A DNA stretch of 19,955 bases from CAYJAZ01 sp964371865 (GCA_964371865.1 CAYJOR010000046.1:1-19955); one strand, 5' to 3'; shown: positions 7,155 to 15,790, counted from the stretch's first letter. Numbers and translations are program-made. The notes: a model not told the origin generated them from the sequence alone.

Positions 7155-8609
7155 CTATTTCCAGTCTTTTCCAACAGTTACATTTGTTATTTTTAAAATA
7201 GGTGCAGCTTGTTGCCTTTTAAATTCCGCGTTCTTCATTTTCTTTAAGACATTTACTCGCTCTTGAGTACTAAATGAATGCTCAACTTTAAACGGGTTTA
7301 TGCAGTTTTCAAGCATATTCACTAAAAATGTATCTAATATAGGGTAAGGAGGAAGCGAGTCCGTATCTTTTTGATTTGGTGCAAGTTCTGCGCTTGGCTC
7401 TTTTATGAGGCAATTTGTAGGAATAATTTCTGCACCTTTATGATTGTTGTACCACTTACAAAGATCATATACTTCTTCTTTGTATAAATCACCAATCGGG
7501 AAAAGCCCACCACATGAATCGCCATAAAGAGTACAATATCCCATACATTCTTCTGATTTATTACCTGTTCCAAGCACAAAAGCCGGTAAAGCATTTGCAA
7601 AACCCATAATAAGAACTGCACGTATACGCGATTGTAAATTCTGTAGCATTAATGAATTATTATAATCTGTTGCATTATATTCACTTGCAAGTGGATTAAG
7701 CAAGGCATGAAAAGCATTCATACATTCATTTATCTGTAAAATTTTGTATTCCATCTTCAAATTATTTGCTAAGTCTTCAGAATCTTTAACGCTGTGATCA
7801 GATGAATGAGGTGATGGCATAAGCAAAGCATACACGTTTTCTGCACCTAAAGCTTCAACTGCAAGCGTCGCAACAAGAGTTGAATCAATTCCACCTGAAA
7901 GTCCTAAAACGGCTTTTGTAAGACCTGTTTCTTTTATATGAGCTCGTATTCCAAAAGTAAGCGCTTTAAATATTTCTTCATATTTCTCGTCAAATAAAGG
8001 AGTAATTACACCTCCACCAAGAGCGCACATATCCGCTTCAAAAGCTTTTGCACGTACTTTGATAGAAGCACTACTATCTATATAAAATGATTGACCATTA
8101 TAGATTTCACCCTCAAAAGTATAAACACTATTAAGATACAAACATGGAGTTAAGTTTTCTCTAACTAGTGCACTGATTGTGTTTTCTATCTCTAACTGCT
8201 TAGATAGAGTATAAGGGCTTGTATTATAATGAATATGTAAATCGCTTTTTTTTGTATCTACTAGTTCATCTTTAGAAAAAGAAAACTCTTTCTCAAGGAG
8301 GGAAAGAGGGGAAGTTAGCGAGCGAATATCAACAGTCTCATTTTTTATAACAAGCAATGAATCATTTTCAGCTAAAATAAGAGTTAACCTTTTTGGAAGT
8401 TTGGAGGATAAAACTTTTAACGCTTCATCTTTTTCTTGCGCTAAAAGAACTGCTGATGCCGAATTTTTATCTTTATAACTTTGTAAAAAATTATATGAAA
8501 CAAAAAGTAATTCACAATCATGAGAAAGTTTACCTATAAAACTTAGTAAATCATTGACTCTAGCGGAAAGATTTTCGCAAGTTAGCTCTGCTTGAAAAAA
8601 AGAAATCAT
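7155..8609 (-). CDS. nadE: NAD+ synthetase with degenerate glutaminase domain
   Basis: Makes NAD+ from nicotinic acid adenine dinucleotide, ATP and ammonia (last step of NAD biosynthesis), cytoplasmic. The C-terminal half is intact: P-loop SGGIDS (238-243), GTGNKSE (347-353), LYGDSCGGLFPI, and EPSAELAPNQKDTDSLPPY (404-422). The N-terminal half is a nitrilase-type amidase remnant: it keeps the late NTSPY and GEIYNGQSFYID-RAKAFEAD blocks, but the catalytic Glu (normally VFPE, here FVSYNF near 36-41), the Lys block (KRHLPNY) and the Cys block (CEDxW) are all missing. Length is 484 against roughly 540-550 for intact two-domain enzymes of this type. It probably uses free ammonia. AGAGGA ribosome site; transcribed divergently from the TPR gene. 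Confidence 0.92.
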   Translation of the reverse strand: MISFFQAELTCENLSARVNDLLSFIGKLSHDCELLFVSYNFLQSYKDKNSASAVLLAQEKDEALKVLSSKLPKRLTLILAENDSLLVIKNETVDIRSLTSPLSLLEKEFSFSKDELVDTKKSDLHIHYNTSPYTLSKQLEIENTISALVRENLTPCLYLNSVYTFEGEIYNGQSFYIDSSASIKVRAKAFEADMCALGGGVITPLFDEKYEEIFKALTFGIRAHIKETGLTKAVLGLSGGIDSTLVATLAVEALGAENVYALLMPSPHSSDHSVKDSEDLANNLKMEYKILQINECMNAFHALLNPLASEYNATDYNNSLMLQNLQSRIRAVLIMGFANALPAFVLGTGNKSEECMGYCTLYGDSCGGLFPIGDLYKEEVYDLCKWYNNHKGAEIIPTNCLIKEPSAELAPNQKDTDSLPPYPILDTFLVNMLENCINPFKVEHSFSTQERVNVLKKMKNAEFKRQQAAPILKITNVTVGKDWK

Positions 8610-8712
8610 AAGTCTATCCTCTTTTAAATATACTGAATTTATTGCTATGAAGCACCCTTAAATAATTATCTTTATTTTAAATTTTTGCAAGATAAAAATA
8701 TTAAAATCGAAT

Positions 8713-8741
8713 TTGACTTTTTTGTAAAAAAGCTATATTCT
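8713..8741 (+). promoter_or_regulatory. Sigma-70-type promoter of the TPR-regulator unit
   Basis: TTGACT (8713-8718) and TATTCT (8736-8741) are spaced by 17 bases, about 50 bases before the TPR gene start; an overlapping TATATT at 8734-8739 would leave only 15. A palindrome CTTTTTT-GT-AAAAAAG (8717-8732) fills the spacer and could be an operator or just AT-rich symmetry. The rest of the 184-base divergent gap to nadE is AT-rich, with no clear nadE promoter visible to me. Confidence 0.6.
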
Positions 8742-8793
8742 CACAAGTCAGAATTTCAAACTTAAAAAATAAATATATTTGTAAGGGAATAGT

Positions 8794-9558
8794 ATGTCAC
8801 AACAAAAAAAATCACAACAAGTAAGTTCAACTCCGGCTACAAACTCTATTGATAAAAATAGACTAGACATACAGGATATAGAAAAACTTAGCAAAGAAGA
8901 ACAACAAGCTCTTCTTCAAGAGCTACAAAATGAACTAAAAGCTGAAACCTCTGCTGAAGCAGCTCCTCTTTTAGAGTTCGTTCTAAAAAATATCTCTAAA
9001 ATCATATTCTTTATTGTTATAGCTATTGTTGCAATTGCAGGATGGGGTATTTATCAATGGAGAACTGAATCAAGCTTTGAAGAACAACAAGTAAAATTCC
9101 AACAAATTCTTGATATTCAAGATGCAAACGAAAGACTTGGGGAATTGGAAGAGTTTGCTCAAACTGCACCGGAAGATTTTAAAATCTATCTTCTTCTTGA
9201 AAAAGCAGGTGCAGCTACAGAACTTCAAAAATATCCTGTTGCTATAGAAAACCTTAAAGAAGCAATTCATCTCGATGCTAACTCAAGCCTTACAATCAGC
9301 TTAAATCTTGCACTTGTTGATGTTTATCTTATGAATAACGAAGCAGCTAAAGGGCTTCAACTTATGGAAGATTATATTAAAGTAGCACCAAAGCAAATCC
9401 ATTCAACAGTTCTTGAAGAAATTGCTGTTCTTGCTGAAATTTCAGGCAACACAGAAAAAGCTATTGCAAGCTACAATGAACTTATTGAAAAAACCGATAT
9501 TGGCTCTGCTGAAGCTATTGCATACTATAAAAACAAAATTGCTAAACTTTCAAAATAA
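8794..9558 (+). CDS. Membrane-anchored TPR protein (YfgM-like)
   Basis: A 254-residue protein with a hydrophilic, Gln/Lys/Glu-rich N-terminus (1-65), one transmembrane helix (about 67-87, IIFFIVIAIVAIAGWGIYQW) and a C-terminal helical repeat region (about 100-254) typical of tetratricopeptide repeats. The layout, short cytoplasmic N-terminus then helix then TPRs outside, matches the YfgM/TPR_21 type, which in E. coli works with periplasmic chaperones at the Sec translocon. That function is family knowledge and may not apply here. Ribosome site AAGGG six bases before ATG. The next gene starts 9 bases after the stop, so both are likely one transcript. Confidence 0.75.
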   Translation: MSQQKKSQQVSSTPATNSIDKNRLDIQDIEKLSKEEQQALLQELQNELKAETSAEAAPLLEFVLKNISKIIFFIVIAIVAIAGWGIYQWRTESSFEEQQVKFQQILDIQDANERLGELEEFAQTAPEDFKIYLLLEKAGAATELQKYPVAIENLKEAIHLDANSSLTISLNLALVDVYLMNNEAAKGLQLMEDYIKVAPKQIHSTVLEEIAVLAEISGNTEKAIASYNELIEKTDIGSAEAIAYYKNKIAKLSK

Positions 9559-9567
9559 TTATAACAT

Positions 9568-11121
9568 ATGATAGCTGATACCGTCACCAATCTTATAGAT
9601 ACTTTAAAAGTTGTAACTGCTCAGTTCAACTACGAACAACCATTACAGGCGCAATTAAGCTCTGTTCTTGAAGCATTGGCAAATTCTCACGGTTTTGTGC
9701 GCCCTCATATTGTTTTATTTGACCCTGAAACCGGTCTTTTAAAACTCCGAGTTGCTCAAAATGAACCACGTAGGAATCATGAAGAGTACGCACCGGGAAA
9801 AGGGATTACAGGTCAAGTATTTGCAACTGCAAAATCTATAATAGCACCTAAGATGTCACAAGATAAAACCTTGTGTAATCTACTATTTACAAGAACTCAA
9901 AAAGAACTCGATGAACTTGCTTTTATCTGCGTTCCTATTTTTGCGGCTCCTTCACTTTCTGATGCCTCCTTTGTTCCGCGTGAAGTGTTAGGAACTCTTG
10001 GAACAGACTCAATTTCTTTAGGTATTGACGATTTAGAAGTAAGACGTCAATTTCTTGAAGTTTTAGCCAACTTGATATCGATGCAGGTTGCATACTTCCA
10101 GACAAAGAACTTCCAAAACAATCTTCAAGGCAATCAAAATACTGAATTACCAACAGAAACTCTTCCTTTTGTTGCCCACTCAAAGAAAATGAAACTCTTG
10201 CTTGAACAGGCAAATGCTTTTGCTTTATCCTCATCACCTGTACTACTATACGGTGAAAAAGGTACAGGAAAAGAATACTTTGCAAGACGTATACATTCAC
10301 TTAGCTCGAAAAGATTTCTTCCTTTCACAATATTCTATGCCGATAATACAAGCAACGATATCAACGAAACAATAAAATCCATGTGTGGATATGTGAAAAA
10401 TGCTTTTCCAAGTGCATTGCAGACAAAAAAAGGGATTTTTGAAGCAAGCGCACACGGCACTTTATACATTGATTCAATACATAAACTCCCGCTTGAAGCA
10501 CAGAAAATTCTCTTGAAAGTCCTTACAGAGGGCGCAATAACTCGCATAGGCAGTGAACAATCCGTGCAGCTAAGCATGCGTATTATAGCATCAACCGACT
10601 CAACATTAGATGAACTTGTAAAAACAGGTGACTTTCTAGAAGAGCTTGCGCTCCGCTTGAAGTTCCAACATACAAACCTTCCTCCATTGCGTGAACGTAG
10701 GGAAGATATTATTCCTCTTGCAGAATTCTTCCTTAAGCAAGATGCTCAAGAACAAGAAAATACAGATGTAAAGCGAATTTCTTATCCTGCTATTGAGTTG
10801 TTATCCTCTTATTATTACTCCGGTAATATTCCTGAACTTAAAGCGAGTATTCAACATGCTATAGAGCACTGTGAAGACAGTGTTATCCGTGCGACTGACC
10901 TTCCGCCTTCTATTCAAACAGCAAGCAGTACAAATACAAAATCTGACTTACCACTAACAGAAGCTGTAAGCAATTTTGAAAAAGAGCTTATTGTTGATGC
11001 TCTAGTAAAAGCAAATGGTAATATGTTTAAAGCGGCACAAGATTTAAAAACATCATATAGAATCATTAACTATAAGATAAAAAAATATAATCTTAATGCT
11101 AAGAAATACACTAAAAATTAA
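9568..11121 (+). CDS. NifA-like GAF-AAA+-Fis regulator with degenerate ATPase
   Basis: A 517-residue protein with bacterial enhancer-binding architecture: an N-terminal GAF-type sensor (about 25-175), an AAA+ domain (about 202-390) and a C-terminal Fis-type helix-turn-helix (about 465-510, ANGNMFKAAQDLKTSYRIINYKIKKY). Walker A is kept (GEKGTGKE, 229-236), as is LPPLRERREDI. Other essential sites are changed: the sigma-54 contact loop GAFTGA reads NAFPSA (278-283), Walker B DE is D302-S303, sensor I Asn is Asp344, the first arginine-finger position is Leu357 (R363 kept), and the sensor II Arg in GNVREL is Pro422. It probably binds DNA but is unlikely to be a working sigma-54 activator. No clear Shine-Dalgarno sequence precedes the ATG, so translation may be coupled to the TPR gene. 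Confidence 0.85.
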   Translation: MIADTVTNLIDTLKVVTAQFNYEQPLQAQLSSVLEALANSHGFVRPHIVLFDPETGLLKLRVAQNEPRRNHEEYAPGKGITGQVFATAKSIIAPKMSQDKTLCNLLFTRTQKELDELAFICVPIFAAPSLSDASFVPREVLGTLGTDSISLGIDDLEVRRQFLEVLANLISMQVAYFQTKNFQNNLQGNQNTELPTETLPFVAHSKKMKLLLEQANAFALSSSPVLLYGEKGTGKEYFARRIHSLSSKRFLPFTIFYADNTSNDINETIKSMCGYVKNAFPSALQTKKGIFEASAHGTLYIDSIHKLPLEAQKILLKVLTEGAITRIGSEQSVQLSMRIIASTDSTLDELVKTGDFLEELALRLKFQHTNLPPLRERREDIIPLAEFFLKQDAQEQENTDVKRISYPAIELLSSYYYSGNIPELKASIQHAIEHCEDSVIRATDLPPSIQTASSTNTKSDLPLTEAVSNFEKELIVDALVKANGNMFKAAQDLKTSYRIINYKIKKYNLNAKKYTKN

Positions 11122-11147
11122 GATATTTTCTAATTTGATATATTTAT

Positions 11148-11193
11148 GAGAGAAAACACATTCTATAAAAAGAGTAAGTTTTCTCTCTTTTTT
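11148..11193 (+). terminator. Intrinsic terminator of the TPR-regulator unit
   Basis: Perfect 10-bp arms GAGAGAAAAC (11148-11157) and GTTTTCTCTC (11178-11187), with a 20-base loop, are followed directly by six T (11188-11193). It sits 27 bases after the regulator's stop and 6 bases before the stop of the convergent hydrolase gene. The minus strand lacks a T-run after the stem, so it mainly serves the plus-strand unit. Confidence 0.85.
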
Positions 11194-11198
11194 ATGAC

Positions 11199-11939
11199 TT
11201 ATTTACTTTCCAAAAATTCACGAATATCAGCAATAACTTTTTCATAAGTTTCAGGATGATTTATAATCTGGTGCTTTTTCGATTTAGGATCTTCAATCGT
11301 ATACATTTTAAGAGTTTTCTTTTTTGAGGAAACTCTTTTTGTTATTTCAAATGGATTTGAATCAGGAACTGTTTTATCATCAAAAGCTTGCAGAGCAAGA
11401 ATAGGTGCATGAATTATATGCAAATTTCTACGCACTTCACGCATTGCAACAAAGAGTGAGTCTAGTTGAGGTGGATAGTAATAAGTTTCTTGTACGTTCG
11501 CAGATTTTTTACCTGTCAGGGTACTTTTTGCAATTTTAGGAATAAAACTTTTCGTAAGTGGAGCTAGAAAGCAAAGTTTGTTTGTAATTTCTAAAGGATA
11601 ATACCTGTTTATATAAATTGGAGTCGAAAGAGTAGCAATTGACTTCACGCATTCTTGATATTTCTGAGTAAGCGCAAGAGCAAGCAATCCTCCCATAGAA
11701 TGCCCTATTAAATTGATTTCATATCCTTTATTCTTATATTCGAGAAATTGTTTTTCTACGGATTTAAACCAATCGTCCCAGAAGTAAAGCATAAAATCTT
11801 CAGAACTTGCATTATCATGTCCAATAATCTCTGCATTATGAAGAATGTAGTCTTGATTTTGAAAAGCTTCTTCAAGAAGAGACATATCCTCTTTTATGCT
11901 CATATACCCATGAATAAAAAAAAGTACTTCTTTTTTCAT
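11199..11939 (-). CDS. Alpha/beta hydrolase, carboxylesterase/lipase-like
   Basis: Cytoplasmic serine hydrolase of 246 residues without signal peptide. The N-terminal strand and oxyanion HG motif (VLFFIHGYM, 5-13), the nucleophile elbow GHSMGG (Ser81), an acid in ALQAFDDKTVP (probably Asp188) and a C-terminal His (His223 in KKHQIINH; His228 is the alternative) complete the triad. It resembles carboxylesterases and monoacylglycerol lipases of the Est30 kind; the substrate cannot be read from sequence. The start is supported by TGGAG seven bases upstream. It stands alone: convergent with the regulator unit and separated from recO by 176 bases. Confidence 0.85.
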   Translation of the reverse strand: MKKEVLFFIHGYMSIKEDMSLLEEAFQNQDYILHNAEIIGHDNASSEDFMLYFWDDWFKSVEKQFLEYKNKGYEINLIGHSMGGLLALALTQKYQECVKSIATLSTPIYINRYYPLEITNKLCFLAPLTKSFIPKIAKSTLTGKKSANVQETYYYPPQLDSLFVAMREVRRNLHIIHAPILALQAFDDKTVPDSNPFEITKRVSSKKKTLKMYTIEDPKSKKHQIINHPETYEKVIADIREFLESK

Positions 11940-12036
11940 TTTATAACTCCAGTATTAGTTTATCCTTAGCAGTAAAACTGATTTTTTTAGATTAAAGTAA
12001 CAACTTTATTTTGTAAACAATTACTCTTTTTATTGA

Positions 12037-12084
12037 GGGACGAAATAAAAAAAGTAAGGTTTCCAAAGGAAATTATTTCCTTTG
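12037..12084 (-). terminator. Probable terminator after recO
   Basis: Perfect inverted repeat CAAAGGAAAT-T-ATTTCCTTTG (12064-12084), 32 bases past the recO stop. Read on the minus strand it is followed, after about a dozen bases, by a run of seven T (just above 12045). The T-run is not adjacent to the stem, so termination is likely but not certain. The remaining gap up to the hydrolase gene should hold that gene's promoter; I see only weak boxes. Confidence 0.5.
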
Positions 12085-12115
12085 ATCGCCGAAGGCATTA
12101 CTATAAAAATTTGTT

Positions 12116-12859
12116 TTACAACTGCACAAAGCGGTTTTTGTGCCACTCTAAACCAAGATGATACTGCGTAAAAGCGTCGATTACTTTTCCGTACTGTTGA
12201 GCAATAAATGTTGGAATTTCTTCATCTAACCAAACATGAGGCGAATAATTCTGCACATCTTGCAGATAGTTGAGGGTTTCACCTGAAATATCTATGTGCA
12301 TCGCTGTTGAGAGTGATTTATGTTTACAGTCAGGACAAAGAATACCACCTTCTTGCACAGAAAAAACTGACGGAGTATTGTATATTCCGCATTTGCAGCG
12401 CACACATGATGTAATGTTTGGGGCATACCCTTGAATACAACCAAGTTTAAAACGGAAAAGTGGAGGCATTAATGCTGCTTGATGAGAAAATTGTGGGAGT
12501 CTTTTAAGAAAATCAAGAACGAAATCATAACTAAGTTCACTTGTTTCAGGCGCAATATTTAGAGCCTCAACAAATCGGAGGCAGTTCATACCTATCCCTA
12601 CAAGTTTCCAGTCGTTTCTAAATTCAAAAGAATCGATAAGCGAGGTTTCTTGAAGTTGCAAAAAGGCATTTTTTCTGCTTTTTTCAATGGTTACGTGTAT
12701 GATATTAAAAACATCAAGACAACCCGCAAAACGCCTTCTGCTCTTACTTGCGCCAAAGGCAAAGGCAGTGCATATTCCGGATTGTCTTGTTAATAGACGA
12801 ACCCACGCATCATATTCTCTGAATTTTCCAATATTTAGAATAAGTGCGACATCGTGCAT
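12116..12859 (-). CDS. recO: DNA repair protein RecO
   Basis: Recombination mediator of the RecFOR pathway: anneals DNA and helps load RecA onto SSB-coated single strands. The 247-residue protein has the N-terminal OB-fold (VALILNIGKFREYDAWVRLLT...GIC), the basic KSRRRFAG segment, the helical middle and a zinc site made by C152, C155, C175 and C178 (SCVRC, LCPDC). Length is normal. The ATG lies 4 bases after the stop of the lipoprotein gene without an obvious Shine-Dalgarno sequence, suggesting translational coupling. Last gene of the kdsB-phoH-pgpH-rimO-lipoprotein-recO run. Confidence 0.93.
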   Translation of the reverse strand: MHDVALILNIGKFREYDAWVRLLTRQSGICTAFAFGASKSRRRFAGCLDVFNIIHVTIEKSRKNAFLQLQETSLIDSFEFRNDWKLVGIGMNCLRFVEALNIAPETSELSYDFVLDFLKRLPQFSHQAALMPPLFRFKLGCIQGYAPNITSCVRCKCGIYNTPSVFSVQEGGILCPDCKHKSLSTAMHIDISGETLNYLQDVQNYSPHVWLDEEIPTFIAQQYGKVIDAFTQYHLGLEWHKNRFVQL

Positions 12860-12863
12860 AGTA

Positions 12864-14483
12864 TTATAGTTCTACAGCCTCAAAAGTTGCGAGTACTGTA
12901 TCGTCTTTTTTGAGTTTAAGAATAGAACCTTGAAGAGAATAACTGTTTACTTCTGCAAGATTATTAAGATATTCACGAGCTTGAGTTTCTACATCAGTCG
13001 GACAAAGTCTCATCGTACTTCCGCCAAGTGCTATTGTAAGGGCGTTATTGTCACCTTCTTCCCAGTTGAAAAAGAAAGCATTACAGCCGTCAGAACCACC
13101 GCCCTCTCCATTTGCTTTTCCTTTAGGATTAGAGCGGATTATAAGATGTGGTTGAGCATCTTCAGTATAAAGAATATCTTTACCGTCTTGAAGAGTTAAT
13201 CTCCAGTAAGTATCTTGGAGAGCAGAAAGCTTATCAAGAGAGTCACATAAATTAATCTTGCTTACATTGATAACTTCTTCAACGTAAAACTCTTCTGAAC
13301 GAAGGAACTTAACACGCATTTGAAGATGAGTACTTTCACCGTTTTTAAGGTAAGTTGAAAGGTCTTTTATATTTCCACTTAATGGATAAAATGTTTCTAG
13401 TCCACAAGGTTGAATTTCATAGCTATTTCCGACTTTTCTCACATTTCCAATGATAGAAAATGAACGAGTCTCAGAACCTTTTTGTTCAAAAGATGTAAAT
13501 TTCATAGGAGGAAGTTCAGGAAAATGCGGAAGTGAGTCAAAAGTTATTGTATTATCCACTTGAACTGTACCGATAATGGTTTCTTCACCAGTTATAAGAA
13601 GTTCAATGCTATGCCCTCTATCAATTTGATTCCAATGTCCCCAAGTGATATATTCTTCATCTTCACTTGAATCTACAGCTTGTTGAACAAGAAAAAACAA
13701 GTGATGATCTTCTAAATAGAGCTGTGCAGAGTGCTGATTTCTAAATCCATTTTTATGAAAATAAGAATAAGCAAGCGGAGGTGAAAGAAGTTCAGGTGCT
13801 GTTTCTTCCGGCATTGCACGAACAAGACGGATTGGTTGTAGCTTCATACCTTGAAGAATTACAAGCGGTTCAGCAGTGCTGAAAATTGCATTTTCTTTAT
13901 AGTAAACAACTGCTGAGAGTCTGAGTGGTAGTTTAGGATTTGCTTTTTCAGCTTCATAGAAAGTTGAGAATTTTATTGGAAGATTACCAATTTCGGTATG
14001 AAGAGTATCAAGGATAGGTTCTTTGCTGCCGTCTTGAGTAAGCCTTATGCGTAGAGTTATTTCAGGCGGAAGAGCCATACGTTCAAGGATAAAAAATTCA
14101 CCCTGTAATCGAACAATTTCTTCACTTGATTTTTCCCAAGTTTTTTGTAGACCATCTTGATTTTCAAGAGTAATACGTGAACTTCTAATATTTTTGAAAG
14201 TCCAAACTTGAGAGCTTGGTGGATTTGCCGGAGAATCTAAAAAGTTTAGAACAAGTGTATTTCCTTGAATTTTCCAAGTGTCACCTGAAGCACCACTCTT
14301 ATTAAGAGTTGTGAGCTGACCGGATTTATCAAGAATATAAACACTATCATCAACGTCCCACTCTCCAATAACTGAAGATGGGCTGATTTGTGTATCGCTT
14401 GTAATTGCGGAGTGAGATGAACACCCATGAATGCTTACTACAAGCGGAAATAAGATACAAATACTAATTAAAAGTTTATACAT
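12864..14483 (-). CDS. Multidomain envelope lipoprotein with META domain
   Basis: A 539-residue predicted lipoprotein: hydrophobic signal (1-20) and lipidated Cys21 in SIHGC, with His at -2 unusual for a lipobox. Apparent domains in order: a beta-rich N-terminal unit (about 35-120, VIGEWDVDDSVYILDKSG...); a YbaY/YscW-like unit (about 127-212, ERMALPPEITLRIRLTQD, typical of the ALPPxAxVxV signature); an NlpE-like region (about 255-385, ending YEIQPCGLETFYPL); and a C-terminal META/HslJ domain (about 430-539, containing GSDGCNAFFFNW and MRLCP). These units occur in outer-membrane stress and heat-resistance lipoproteins; exact function unknown. AAGGAT ribosome site; 17 bases after rimO. Confidence 0.75.
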   Translation of the reverse strand: MYKLLISICILFPLVVSIHGCSSHSAITSDTQISPSSVIGEWDVDDSVYILDKSGQLTTLNKSGASGDTWKIQGNTLVLNFLDSPANPPSSQVWTFKNIRSSRITLENQDGLQKTWEKSSEEIVRLQGEFFILERMALPPEITLRIRLTQDGSKEPILDTLHTEIGNLPIKFSTFYEAEKANPKLPLRLSAVVYYKENAIFSTAEPLVILQGMKLQPIRLVRAMPEETAPELLSPPLAYSYFHKNGFRNQHSAQLYLEDHHLFFLVQQAVDSSEDEEYITWGHWNQIDRGHSIELLITGEETIIGTVQVDNTITFDSLPHFPELPPMKFTSFEQKGSETRSFSIIGNVRKVGNSYEIQPCGLETFYPLSGNIKDLSTYLKNGESTHLQMRVKFLRSEEFYVEEVINVSKINLCDSLDKLSALQDTYWRLTLQDGKDILYTEDAQPHLIIRSNPKGKANGEGGGSDGCNAFFFNWEEGDNNALTIALGGSTMRLCPTDVETQAREYLNNLAEVNSYSLQGSILKLKKDDTVLATFEAVEL

Positions 14484-14500
14484 ATTAATCCTTTTTATTT

Positions 14501-15790
14501 TTATACCAGAGCAACAAGATCATATTCTTTAGTTTCTATGATTTCAGCTCTAACTATTTGACCTGGTTTGATATTTTCACCACTCACATAGGTTATGCCG
14601 TCAACCTCCGGCGCTTGAAACCATGTGCGTGCAGAATATAAACCTTGCCAGTCTTCAATTGGGGTGTCAATGAGAAGTTCCTCATTTGCTCCCAAATATG
14701 ATGATAAAATTTCTTCGCTGATTTCCGATTGAATTTCCATAAGGTTATCACGACGCCACTCTTTAGTAGCATCTTCAACTTGATTCGGCATATCGGCGGC
14801 TTTAGTGCCCTCTTCTGCTTGATAGGCAAATACTCCAAGATTATGGAAACGCACATCTTCAACAAATTTACATACTTTATCGTAGTGAGTTTCATTTTCA
14901 CCCGGAAAGCCAACTATAAGAGATGTTCTTAAAGCGGCATGAGGTATATAATTTCTGATTTTCTCAACAACTGCATAAGGGTCAGATGCAAAAGGTCTAC
15001 CCATATTTTTTAGAATATCTTCGTGTGCATGTTGTAGTGGAACATCAAAATAAGGAAGAAGTTTTTTATCTGCTTCTGCCATAAACTTTAATAAGTCGTT
15101 TGTAAGACCTGATGGATAAAGATACATAAGACGAATACGTTCAATATCATCAATACTTATAAGGCCTTCAAGGAGCGGGCGCAAATCTTTTCTTGATTCA
15201 GCTAAGTTAGAATCTCTCCAAGAAGTTACGTCTTGTGCAACGAGCACAATTTCTTTTACACCTTGTTTTGCGGCTCTTCTAGCTTCCTCGACAAGGAAAT
15301 CTTTAGAATAAGAAACATGTTTTCCACGAATTGACGGAATAGTGCAGAATGAACATCTATGTTGACAGCCTTCACCAATCTTAAGCCAAGCATAAGATGG
15401 AAGTGTGCTTATCAAGCGATTTTGTTCTACAGTAGGAATTTTAAGTGCATGGCAAAGTTGTTCCGACCATGTTTCAAGCTCGTCAGGTGAGAGCCAAAGG
15501 TCAACTTCAGGAATTTCTGAAGATAAATCTTTTTTATCAAATCTACCAGTAAGGCAACCGGCAACAACGAGGAATGGCCTATTTTCCATTTCATTCATAT
15601 CTTCAACTGCGCTTATAATTGTTCGCACTGTTTCTTGAATTGCAGGTGCAATAAAAGCGCAAGTATTAATAAGAATAACTTCTGCATCAAAGCAGTCTTC
15701 AACCATTTCAACTTCTGGCATAGAACCAAGAAGTCTTTCAGTGTCAACCCTATTTTTAGGGCAACCTAGACTAATTGAAAAATATTTCAT
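14501..15790 (-). CDS. rimO: RimO, ribosomal protein S12 methylthiotransferase
   Basis: Radical-SAM enzyme adding a methylthio group to the conserved Asp of ribosomal protein S12. With the ATG at 15790 it has 429 residues; a start 20 codons upstream (15850) is open but would overlap the upstream gene, and its extra residues are not part of the family. N-terminal cluster cysteines C10 (SLGCPKN), C44 and C79; radical-SAM motif C142, C146, C149 (GCQHRCSFC) followed by TIPSIRGKHVS, typical of RimO over MiaB; QDVTSW and LYPSGL blocks; C-terminal TRAM domain (from about 365). 13 bases downstream of the HD-domain gene. Confidence 0.95.
   Translation of the reverse strand: MKYFSISLGCPKNRVDTERLLGSMPEVEMVEDCFDAEVILINTCAFIAPAIQETVRTIISAVEDMNEMENRPFLVVAGCLTGRFDKKDLSSEIPEVDLWLSPDELETWSEQLCHALKIPTVEQNRLISTLPSYAWLKIGEGCQHRCSFCTIPSIRGKHVSYSKDFLVEEARRAAKQGVKEIVLVAQDVTSWRDSNLAESRKDLRPLLEGLISIDDIERIRLMYLYPSGLTNDLLKFMAEADKKLLPYFDVPLQHAHEDILKNMGRPFASDPYAVVEKIRNYIPHAALRTSLIVGFPGENETHYDKVCKFVEDVRFHNLGVFAYQAEEGTKAADMPNQVEDATKEWRRDNLMEIQSEISEEILSSYLGANEELLIDTPIEDWQGLYSARTWFQAPEVDGITYVSGENIKPGQIVRAEIIETKEYDLVALV

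Noticed and set aside
8610..8712. Possible nadE promoter boxes (TTGCAA with TAATTA)
   Set aside because: Poor match in very AT-rich sequence; not distinguishable from background.
9935..10300. 121-codon minus-strand open frame inside the NifA-like gene
   Set aside because: Lies antisense to a well-supported gene, no family features, no ribosome site considered convincing.
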